Part shown: in pieces, positions 1 through 5,754 of the stretch
Layout of the letters: each line of letters opens with the position of its first letter
Numbering within the stretch: position 1 is the first letter of the stretch
Assembly (NCBI GenBank): GCA_007124105.1
Contig: SLFT01000328.1
Coordinates: 1-10,145, forward strand
Direction: 5' to 3'
Source: Candidatus Hydrogenedentota bacterium
GTDB lineage: Bacteria; Hydrogenedentota; Hydrogenedentia; Hydrogenedentales; CAITNO01
Length of the DNA: 10,145 nt
Made by a program: the position numbers and the translations under genes
The notes under the pieces: generated by a model
What the model saw: the letters and a program-made list of their open reading frames with translations, nothing else
The model's database searches: none
What the model was told of the DNA's origin: nothing

Positions 1-1
1 G

Positions 2-520
2 TCCGGGCTTATCCAGCTCGCGGGCGCCATTGAAATACCTGACGTCAAACCGAAGTTCTTTCAATACCGTATCCGGCCATTCCCCTCTGACATAATCACC
101 GAAGACGCACTGCAAATAAACGGCATTACCCGTGAGGAAATGGCAGAATATCCGAACCCCGAATCCGTGTACAAAACATTTGTAGCGCTGCTCGATAACT
201 ACGTGGACCGTTACAACCGCGCCGACAAGTTTCATTTTATCGGTTACAACGCCATGTTCGATTCGGACCATCTCCGCGCCTGGTTTGAAAAGAACGGCGA
301 CAAGTATTTCGGTTCATGGTTTTTCCATCCGCCGATTGATGTCATGGGCATGGCGGCAGTTCATTTGATGCAACGTCGGGCGCGGATGAAGGATTTCAAA
401 TTGCTGACGGTGGCGCGAGAGTTGGGGATGGAGGTTGATGAGGAAAAGGCGCATGACGCCCGGTATGACATTGCGCTGACGCGGATGATGTTCACGTTGC
501 TGTGTGCTGCACAAAAATAA
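2..520 (+). CDS. DEDDh-family 3'-5' exonuclease (DnaQ/epsilon-like), 5' end missing
   Basis: The frame is open from base 2, well upstream of the first internal ATG at 140, so the gene starts outside the window and about 172 residues are visible. The opening residues SGLIQLAGAIE look like the tail of the ExoI motif (DxETTGL...I.EIG), so the first catalytic Asp/Glu pair lies just off the edge. ExoII is GYNAMFDSDHL (N..FD...L pattern) and ExoIII is HDARYDIALT, the HxxxxxD signature of the DEDDh subclass. From family knowledge these enzymes remove 3' nucleotides with two metal ions, either as replication proofreaders or as stand-alone phage or repair nucleases. The visible part is compact and lacks any polymerase-binding or BRCT extension. 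The stop TAA at 518-520 is followed directly by a hairpin. The adjacent phage-like remnants suggest a phage or mobile origin; that is inference. Confidence 0.85.
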   Translation, partial: SGLIQLAGAIEIPDVKPKFFQYRIRPFPSDIITEDALQINGITREEMAEYPNPESVYKTFVALLDNYVDRYNRADKFHFIGYNAMFDSDHLRAWFEKNGDKYFGSWFFHPPIDVMGMAAVHLMQRRARMKDFKLLTVARELGMEVDEEKAHDARYDIALTRMMFTLLCAAQK

Positions 521-559
521 GCCCCGACGCAAACCGTCTTCACGTGTCTGCGCCGGGGC
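521..559. terminator. Bidirectional intrinsic terminator between convergent genes
   Basis: An 11-bp stem with one mismatch, GCCCCGACGCA (521-531) against TGCGCCGGGGC (549-559), encloses a 17-nt loop. It starts at the base after the exonuclease stop. Read on the minus strand it is followed by TTATTTTTGT, a good U-rich tail, so it fits best as the terminator of the minus-strand gene ending at 598. Read on the plus strand it is followed by a weaker GCCCTCATTTTGTT tail. Confidence 0.7.
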
Positions 560-573
560 GCCCTCATTTTGTT

Positions 574-589
574 ACGCTGTTTCCAGCGT
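574..589. repeat. Small perfect hairpin downstream of the DUF669-like gene
   Basis: ACGCTG (574-579) and CAGCGT (584-589) pair perfectly around a 4-nt loop. It sits 8 bp past the minus-strand stop at 598 and before the stronger 521-559 terminator. It may be a secondary termination or RNA-stabilising element. No U-tract follows directly. Confidence 0.35.
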
Positions 590-597
590 TGTCAGCG

Positions 598-924
598 TCA
601 CCATCCGAGATTGTTCTGCTGCGGTTGTTGCGTTCCCACATCATCGGAAAACCCTTTAATATAATACACGAGGAATCCGTGGTCATTGATGTCCGCTTCT
701 ACGACAATCCGCTTCCCGATCAAGCCCTGCTTCTTCGTCTCGAAGTCCTCCCCGTCTTTCGCCTCAACGCCGAGTATTTTCAGCTCACTTCTTAGGCGCT
801 CAATGGCCTTATCCGAAGTCAAATGGGATTTCTTCTCCACCTCCACGGATTGATACGGGCCATCAACCACGCGCAAGTGCCAGACCATTCGGGGCTTGTT
901 CTTCCTGTCCGGTTTTGTATAAAG
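598..924 (-). pseudogene. DUF669-like phage protein, C-terminal part, probably frameshifted
   Basis: The minus-strand frame is open from a TGA at 925-927 to the stop at 598. It has an ATG at 886-888, but homologous-looking sequence continues upstream of it (LYTKPDRKNKPR before MVWHL). The pattern MVWHLRVVDGPYQ, then a TSDKAIERLRSELKILG helix, then GLIGKRIVVEADI and FLVYYIKGF resembles the C-terminal half of DUF669 (PF05037) proteins found in phage recombination/replication modules. These typically read W.F.VVDG.Y.G., then a short helix ending in LG, then GK.V...V and a final YI. strand. The N-terminal half is not in this frame. A neighbouring frame carries YKTGQEEQAP over the same bases from a GTG at 1054, consistent with a frameshift near 905-925. 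The family call is by eye and moderately sure; the gene looks broken or heavily shortened. Confidence 0.5.
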
Positions 925-927
925 TCA

Positions 928-1087
928 TAGTAGGGGTTGGTTTGGAGGGATTGAAAGAATGTGCGGCACCGGATTGGAATGTCTCTATTCGCCCACAGAA
1001 GACGGGGAGACCCTGTCGCGAATTATATGTGTTGTCAGAGAGATAACCGGACACAGACCGATTACGGCGTTCAATGGCAACAACCAG
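928..1087. other. Degenerate stretch between two phage-like remnants
   Basis: About 160 bp with no convincing gene. A minus-strand frame starting with GTG at 1054 runs through it to 863, but its product (PVFCGRIETFQSGAAH...) matches nothing I recognise. It could be the decayed N-terminus of the DUF669-like gene. Confidence 0.4.
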
Positions 1088-1522
1088 TTAAGCAGACAAC
1101 CGTGCGCCGGACACAGGCAGTTTGGCAAAAACGTGAACACCCACTTCGTTATTCACCAGCCGCGCCCTGCCCACCCCCTGAATTATTTCCGAATAGACCA
1201 GCCACAGCTGAATCCGCTGTAACCGTTCATCCTCAGAGCAGGTAGGCAGATGCACCTCGAACTCATTCCATTCAACGGGCCGTTCCGCAAAATCAAAAAC
1301 GTCCTCGTCCACCTGTATACCCAGCACCACCTCATCACGCTTCCATTGTTTCTTCCATTTCTGGATTGCCAGGGTGGCGCGGTAGAAACAGGCGTCAAAT
1401 GTTGTCTGTAACATGTCCCCGTCTGGCAGCCTCCTCTTCGTGGCCGCTTGCAGTGGCGCTTGTCCAGCCGCCCAAGGGGGGGCCGCCTGGTTCGAAAAAG
1501 TACTTCTCTGTACATCCTTCTT
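1088..1522 (-). pseudogene. Helicase-like phage/plasmid replication protein, C-terminal fragment
   Basis: The minus frame is open from a TAG at 1523-1525 to the TAA at 1088. The usable ATG at 1414 gives 108 residues, but in-frame sequence continues upstream of it. The block YSEIIQGVGRARLVNNEVGVHV... ends in FAKLPV; it matches the look of superfamily-2 helicase motif VI (QaiGRaR) as seen at the C-terminus of helicase/primase-type proteins of phages and plasmids, where the motif is followed by a hydrophobic strand and a LP turn. Motifs I to V (Walker A, DExx) are absent, so this is a remnant, not an active helicase. Its order with the DUF669-like gene on the same strand fits a decayed phage replication module. 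The helicase identity is an inference from one motif. Confidence 0.45.
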
Positions 1523-1559
1523 CTAACTCCTACCTGTGCGTAAGAAAAGGAGTCCCTTC

Positions 1560-1574
1560 TTTTTTTTTTTTTTT
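1560..1574 (+). repeat. Homopolymer of 15 T
   Basis: Fifteen consecutive T preceded by TTC. Just before it, AAGG and CCTT (about 1547-1557) can form a small imperfect stem, so the tract could be the tail of a weak intrinsic terminator on the plus strand. No plus-strand gene reads into it, and homopolymers of this length are also prone to sequencing error. Confidence 0.6.
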
Positions 1575-1596
1575 CCAAAGGGCGGCGATAGTTTCC

Positions 1597-1621
1597 CGCT
1601 TTACCATTTGTGCGTAAAGCG
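1597..1621. repeat. Perfect 8-bp inverted repeat upstream of amt
   Basis: CGCTTTAC (1597-1604) and GTAAAGCG (1614-1621) are exact reverse complements separated by 9 bp. The dyad lies about 110 bp upstream of the predicted sigma-54 start site, a usual distance for an activator-binding site, so an enhancer operator is possible. It does not match the classic NtrC site (GCAC...GTGC), so the binding protein is unknown. Confidence 0.45.
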
Positions 1622-1638
1622 CCATATCCCACTTATAT

Positions 1639-1680
1639 TAAAGGGTTTATAGGCCCTATCACTGAGTGCGTACCCCTTTA
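1639..1680. repeat. Nested inverted repeat upstream of amt promoter
   Basis: The outer arms TAAAGGG (1639-1645) and CCCTTTA (1674-1680) are perfect. Inside them ATAGG (1649-1653) and CCTAT (1655-1659) form a second dyad. Five T follow at 1681-1685, so the outer stem could act as a terminator insulating the promoter just downstream, or it could be an operator. Neither role is shown by the sequence alone. Confidence 0.4.
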
Positions 1681-1702
1681 TTTTTCCGTGTTCCCGTGTT
1701 TT

Positions 1703-1718
1703 TGGCACGCGCCATGCT
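1703..1718 (+). promoter_or_regulatory. Sigma-54 (RpoN) type -24/-12 promoter for amt
   Basis: TGGCACG, then 4 bp, then ATGCT matches the RpoN consensus TGGCACG-N4-TTGCW at all but one position. The invariant GG (1704-1705) and GC (1716-1717) are exactly 10 bp apart. Transcription would begin near 1729, giving a leader of about 106 nt before the amt start. Sigma-54 control by the NtrBC system is established for glnK-amtB genes of many proteobacteria, so this fits nitrogen-limitation control. No canonical NtrC site was found. Confidence 0.65.
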
Positions 1719-1749
1719 AAACGACCAAAACGAGTGTTTTGCCTTTCCA

Positions 1750-1788
1750 GTGGATTCTGTTTCATCTCATCCACGCGACAAAACAGAA
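1750..1788 (+). promoter_or_regulatory. Alternative hairpins in the amt leader
   Basis: Two perfect pairings share position 1755 and cannot both form completely: GTGGAT (1750-1755) with ATCCAC (1769-1774), and TTCTGTTT (1755-1762) with AAACAGAA (1781-1788). They lie in the predicted 5' leader, about 45-85 nt before the start codon. This might allow RNA-level control, but neither stem is strong and no known riboswitch or leader family was recognised. Confidence 0.25.
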
Positions 1789-1834
1789 GTGCAACATCAG
1801 TGAATGCCCTAACAGGACAGGAGACCTTATTTTT

Positions 1835-3265
1835 ATGAACATAAACCAATATCTACTTTTGCGTCCGCGAGCGCGGCGTGGTTATGCCGCTGCCCTTCTT
1901 GTGTTTGTCGTGTGTTTATTGTTCTCCAGCCTTCCGGCGCAGGGGGAGGAAATAGCGGACATCCTGGTGGAACACAAGGTGATGTTCGATACTTTGTGGG
2001 TCATGGTCGCGGGATTCCTTGTGTTCTTCATGAACGCGGGCTTTGCGTTGGTGGAGACGGGGTTTTGCCGCGGCAAGAATGCCGTGAACATCTTGGCCAA
2101 GAACTTCATTGTCTTCGCTATCGCCTGCCTGACATTTTGGGCGACCGGTTTTGCGTTGATGTTCGGCGATGGCAACGGTCTGCTCGGGCTTGCGGGTTTT
2201 TTCCTGCGCGGCGCAGACAACAGCCCGATGATAGACAATGCCTACGCGGGCGTGTATACGTCCATCAGCTGGACCGGGGTGCCTCTGGAAGCGAAATTTT
2301 TCTTCCAGCTGGTGTTCGCCGCCACTGCCGCCACCATTGTCTCGGGGGCCGTGGCCGAGCGCATTAAGTTTCAGGCATACATTCTGTTTGCCGCGTTGCT
2401 GGTGGCGGTGATGTATCCGATCACGGGCCACTGGATTTGGGGCGGCGGCTGGTTGAGTGAGTTCATGGATGTGGGCTTCCTCGACTTCGCCGGGTCAACA
2501 GTGGTTCACAGCGTGGGCGGCTGGGCCGCGTTGGCCGGGGTTATCATGCTTGGCCCCCGCATAGGCAAATACCGCAAGGACGGCGCAATAAACGCCATCC
2601 CCGGTCACAATATTGCGTTGGCCACGCTGGGCGGTCTTATCCTGTGGCTGGGCTGGTTCGGCTTCAATCCGGGAAGCACCATGGAAGCGGACGGCGCGGC
2701 CATCGCGCATATTGCTGTTACAACAGCCATGGCGGCGGCGGCCGGGATAGCGGCGGCCACCGCGTACTCGTGGGTGCGCCTGGGCGCGCCGGACTTGAGC
2801 ATGATCATCAATGGTTGCCTTGCCGGTCTGGTCGCCATCACTGCGCCCTGCGACGGCGTGAACATCGAGGGCAGCGTGATTATCGGTCTCATTGCCGGGA
2901 TACTGGTTGTGGAGTCCGTGATTACTTTCGATAAACTGCGCATAGACGACCCGGTGGGCGCCATCTCGGTGCATCTTGTGAATGGTATATGGGGCACCCT
3001 GGCGGTAGGCCTGTTCAATACGGAGGTCGGTCTGTTCTTCGGCGGCGGGGCGGCGCAGCTGGCAGTGCAATCGGTGGGTATACTCGCGGTGGGCGCTTTT
3101 ACCCTGGCTGCGTCATTCTTATTCTGGGGCATTACAAAGGCCGTACTTGGGCTGCGCGTCACCGCCGAAGAAGAATATCTTGGTCTTGACAAAAGCGAAA
3201 TGGGCCTTGAAGCCTATCCGGTGGACGCCACCATGTCCGACTACAAAGCCGCCCTTGAAACCTGA
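1835..3265 (+). CDS. amt: Ammonium transporter (Amt/Mep/Rh family) with signal peptide
   Basis: A 476-residue inner-membrane channel for ammonium uptake. The start is ATG 1835 with AGGAG at 1819-1823; an upstream in-frame TTG at 1739 lacks a ribosome site and lies in the leader. Residues 1-37 form a basic, hydrophobic, small-residue stretch typical of the cleaved signal peptide of AmtB proteins. Family signatures are GFCRGKNAVNILAKN (77-90), DFAGSTVVH (217-225) and WLGWFGFNPGS (271-281). Asp217 and His225 correspond to E. coli AmtB Asp160 and His168, and His380 in AISVH corresponds to His318, so the Asp and twin-His pore residues are kept. The tail ends with the common LDKSEMGLEAYP motif, in AmtB the segment that contacts PII proteins. 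No glnB/glnK gene is adjacent, so any PII partner is encoded elsewhere. Length and motifs indicate an intact gene. Confidence 0.95.
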   Translation: MNINQYLLLRPRARRGYAAALLVFVVCLLFSSLPAQGEEIADILVEHKVMFDTLWVMVAGFLVFFMNAGFALVETGFCRGKNAVNILAKNFIVFAIACLTFWATGFALMFGDGNGLLGLAGFFLRGADNSPMIDNAYAGVYTSISWTGVPLEAKFFFQLVFAATAATIVSGAVAERIKFQAYILFAALLVAVMYPITGHWIWGGGWLSEFMDVGFLDFAGSTVVHSVGGWAALAGVIMLGPRIGKYRKDGAINAIPGHNIALATLGGLILWLGWFGFNPGSTMEADGAAIAHIAVTTAMAAAAGIAAATAYSWVRLGAPDLSMIINGCLAGLVAITAPCDGVNIEGSVIIGLIAGILVVESVITFDKLRIDDPVGAISVHLVNGIWGTLAVGLFNTEVGLFFGGGAAQLAVQSVGILAVGAFTLAASFLFWGITKAVLGLRVTAEEEYLGLDKSEMGLEAYPVDATMSDYKAALET

Positions 3266-3292
3266 ACCGGACCCGCATACACCTCAACCAAA

Positions 3293-3333
3293 CATGCCGC
3301 CGGCGCAACAACCCTTGATGCTCCGGCGGCATG
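3293..3333. terminator. Probable terminator hairpin after amt
   Basis: An 11-bp perfect stem, CATGCCGCCGG (3293-3303) with CCGGCGGCATG (3323-3333), around a 19-nt loop, starting 28 bp after the amt stop. The 3' tail ATTTATA is only weakly U-rich, so termination may be partial. Lying between converging genes, it could serve both strands. Confidence 0.6.
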
Positions 3334-3360
3334 ATTTATACGCTATTTGCGCCTGTAGCT

Positions 3361-3392
3361 GTAGGGTGGGTACAGCGAAGCGGAACCCACCG
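3361..3392 (+). repeat. REP-like palindromic unit, copy 1 (left arm of inverted pair)
   Basis: A 32-bp unit beginning GTAGGGTGGG and ending AACCCACCG. It folds on itself by GGTGGGT (3365-3371) with ACCCACC (3385-3391). Such GTAGGGTGGG...CCCACC units resemble REP-type intergenic repeats reported in many genomes. It lies in the intergenic space after amt. Confidence 0.65.
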
Positions 3393-3417
3393 AAACCGTA
3401 CACAAGCGTCTCACAAC

Positions 3418-3449
3418 CGGTGGGTTTCATTTCGCTGCGCCCACCCTAC
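3418..3449 (-). repeat. REP-like palindromic unit, copy 2 (right arm of inverted pair)
   Basis: Its reverse complement matches copy 1 at 27 of 32 positions, and all five differences are transitions. With copy 1 it makes an 89-bp inverted doublet (3361-3449) that could fold into one long hairpin, as BIME-type REP pairs do. It ends 21 bp before the propeller gene stop. Confidence 0.65.
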
Positions 3450-3470
3450 GGTCACGTTTATAGAATACTT

Positions 3471-5649
3471 CTACTCCTCAATAAAGCCGTGGTACAGCCC
3501 CATGTAATAGGGCAGCAGGAACACCGTACCGCTGCCCAGGGTGCTGCCGTTTCCGCCATAGTCCAGCGTCCAGGGGTCGGTATTCCAGTGGTGAAAGAAT
3601 CGCTCGGACACGGGCAGTGTTTTTCCGTTGACCGCCCGATACCCCCGATCGGTCCGGTGCGGTTCATACGGCATGGACGATTGTTGCGGCGGCAGGCGCA
3701 GCAGGTCAAGGCGATGGCTGTTGCGGTGTCCCCAACCGACGCGGTCCAGTGGGAATTCCAACAGCGTTTCGACAGCATCTTCGAGCCATCCGTCCCACGG
3801 CCCAATATCATGGACGCCCCAGGGGTTTGTGTGCGTCGCGTCCAGGCCAAACACGGCGTACATAAAATTGAAAAGTGGGTTCTGCTCGGGTTGTTCGTTT
3901 ATCCACGCGGAGTAGAACGAGTACAGCATCAGATCGCGCAGTTCTTCATCCTTCGAGTATTTCATCAGGTTGTAGAAACACATAAACGCCATTTCATCAT
4001 CGGATTGATTGCCCGAACCGGGGCCGAAATGGGCCTTATAACGCATGGCGTTGGTGTGAAAATGATGCTTGTCCATCAGTTCGCGGCTGACGGCGCCATA
4101 CTTGGCGTCGCCGGTGACATGCTCGGCCACGGCCAGGTATGACAACATGCTCAATGATTTCAGGCCGCGTTCATCCCACCAGTTCTTGTCGTTGTTTAAC
4201 AGGTCCGGATTGTAAATGCCCCAGCGCGTGGGCGTACCGTCAAATTCCATCAGATTGAAGTCGTGCTCGATGAGATGATCCGTGAGATCGCGCACCACCT
4301 CGCGCACCCGCTCCTTTTCCTCCTCGGTCTCGGCCACATAATCGTAATAGGCGGGATAGAAGAAGTAATGGCCGTCAATCTCGTCCGAGCTGGTATCGCT
4401 TTTCCAGTACCATTTGCCGTCGCCGCTGACCGGCCAGCGCGGTTCATACACTTTCCAGAGCGAATCATTCTGTTCACGATGGCGCGTGTCCCTTTCGATA
4501 CGTTCGTCGTTGGGATCGGGGCCGTCGGTGGGCAAGATAGTGCGGGCCACGTATCCTTTGGGCGGTCGTATTTCGCCGGTCTGTGTAACTTTCTGCAGGA
4601 AACGTAGCGCCTCGAAAGCGCGTTCCGCCCGGTCTTTGGCGAGCGGGTCGTCGGTGGCGGCATACGCGAAACACACGCCCGCGCCATACATGGCCGTCCA
4701 CAGCCCGTCATTATCGCTGTCGGTGCGGATGATCTGCGTTTTGTCTCCCGGCGCGCCAAGGCGCACTTCGGAAACATACCCGTAAGGCGTACGTCGAATA
4801 TACTGTTCCATTTCTTCTTCATAGAACGCGGCTTTCTCGGCGAGGGTCATGGTCCGCCAACCGATCCAGCCAACGCCCGCGTTGGTGGCGAACCATGCGT
4901 CGCCGTCCTCGTTGACAATCATGGCGCACCTCGTCGCCCGGAAGCCAACGCCGCCCCTGACGATAACGCCATTGTCCGTCTTTGTATCGTATCGCGCCGA
5001 TTTGTGTGCCGAACCACACCGACCCGTCGTCGCCCGCGCCCATGCAGGTAAAATCGTTATAGGGAAGTCCCTCCTGACCCGTGTAGAAGGTCCAGGCGTC
5101 CCCGTCGCGACACGCCGCGCCGGCCAGGGTGGCGAACCACAAGCGCCCGTCCGCGTCCACGGCGGCGCCACGCACATCTTCCACGGCCCACTGCCGCCCC
5201 TGGCCGTCTTTGATCCCGGCTTTCTCGTAAGCGCCCGCATCGTTACGCAGATAAAGCCCGTCCGCCGTAGCCAGCGCCGTCGGCGCGTCACTGTCGCCCG
5301 CCGCCTGCCGCACTGGCACGGCGTCATCAGGTATTTCATCGGAGGCCCACTCGTTCAACGTCCACGCGCCATACTGAAGCGTTAAGGCCTGCTGCGTCGG
5401 TTCCATGTCTTCCACCACAACCCAGCGCCCGTCCACGTATCGCGCCGCGCCGTCCGCAGTCACGGCAACAAGCCCGTTTGCGTCTGCATGTAAGGCAAGC
5501 ACATCATCCGACGGCAGCCCGTCGGCCTCGGTGTACTGCCGCGCAATCTCCTGGGGGAAAGCGCCTATCTTCATGGAAGCGGCGGTTGCGGTTGCTGCGA
5601 CAGCGACAAGTGTCCCTGTAAGCGCTACTGATAGTACTGATGCCTGCAT
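3471..5649 (-). pseudogene. Secreted two-component-propeller plus alpha-helical barrel protein, frameshifted
   Basis: The product is about 726 residues if the frame is repaired. The start ATG at 5649 follows AAGGAG at 8 bp. Residues 1-24 form a signal peptide (VALTGTLVAVAATATAAS), so the protein is exported. Residues of about 38-265 carry Reg_prop-type beta-propeller blades: YTEADGLPSDDV, VRGAAVDADGRLWFAT, YTGQEGLPYNDF with GDDGSVWFGT, and NEDGDAWFAT. After a short linker the C-terminal about 450 residues look like an alpha/alpha barrel (DNDGLWTAMYGAGVCFAY, EIDGHYFFYPAYYDY, GLKSLSMLSYLAVAEH), rich in Trp and aromatic residues as in carbohydrate-active helical toroids. I know no specific substrate. 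The two halves are in different frames, joining at codon 242 (EVR) and MIVNED, near 4923. No histidine kinase domain is present. Either a real inactivating mutation or an assembly error is possible. Confidence 0.75.
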
Positions 5650-5657
5650 GTGATGTT

Positions 5658-5663
5658 CTCCTT
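5658..5663 (-). promoter_or_regulatory. Ribosome binding site of the propeller gene
   Basis: AAGGAG on the minus strand, 8 bp before the ATG at 5649. It supports that start for the signal peptide. Confidence 0.7.
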
Positions 5664-5673
5664 TTTCCGATTG

Positions 5674-5754
5674 TAACTGTCTAGTAGAACGGTGGGTTTC
5701 GTTTCACTTCACCCGCCCTACGGCCCATTCTTGAGGTTTATTGGCAGACAGTTA
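5674..5754. repeat. 9-bp inverted repeat bracketing a REP-like copy
   Basis: TAACTGTCT (5674-5682) and AGACAGTTA (5746-5754) are perfect reverse complements. They enclose the third REP-like copy in an 81-bp block with no coding capacity. The right arm overlaps the last codon of the J-domain gene. It could be the ends of a tiny miniature element or simply the base of a large hairpin. No target-site duplication was evident. Confidence 0.4.
5690..5721 (-). repeat. REP-like palindromic unit, copy 3 (solitary)
   Basis: A 32-bp unit in the same orientation as copy 2, matching it at 27 of 32 positions. It begins CGGTGGGTTTC and ends CGCCCTAC. An internal pairing GGTGGGT with ACCCGCC, one wobble, is kept. 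It sits between the J-domain gene and the propeller gene, whose start is about 41 bp away. Confidence 0.6.

Larger units (their letters stand above)
1523..1834 (+). other. Non-coding leader region of amt
   Basis: About 310 bp without a credible gene. It holds, in order, a 15-T tract, an 8-bp perfect inverted repeat, a nested inverted repeat, a sigma-54 type promoter and a folded leader. Those are listed individually. Minus-strand frames across it use TTG starts and resemble no family. Confidence 0.6.

Noticed and set aside
940..962. CRISPR-repeat-like end (CTTTCAATCCCTCC on the minus strand)
   Set aside because: Only one occurrence, with no second repeat at spacer distance.
1739..1834. Longer N-terminus for Amt from a TTG at 1739
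   Set aside because: The extra 32 residues are not Amt-like and would precede the signal peptide. The ATG at 1835 has AGGAG upstream.
1601..1849. 82-residue minus-strand frame over the amt leader
   Set aside because: It needs a TTG start inside amt, has no ribosome site, matches nothing, and overlaps the promoter region.
3147..4142. 331-residue open frame on the plus strand
   Set aside because: It is antisense to the propeller protein's C-terminal half, starts inside amt, and its Pro/Arg/His-rich product resembles no family.
4849..5385. 178-residue plus-strand frame
   Set aside because: It is antisense to propeller blades with clear Reg_prop motifs and has no features of its own.
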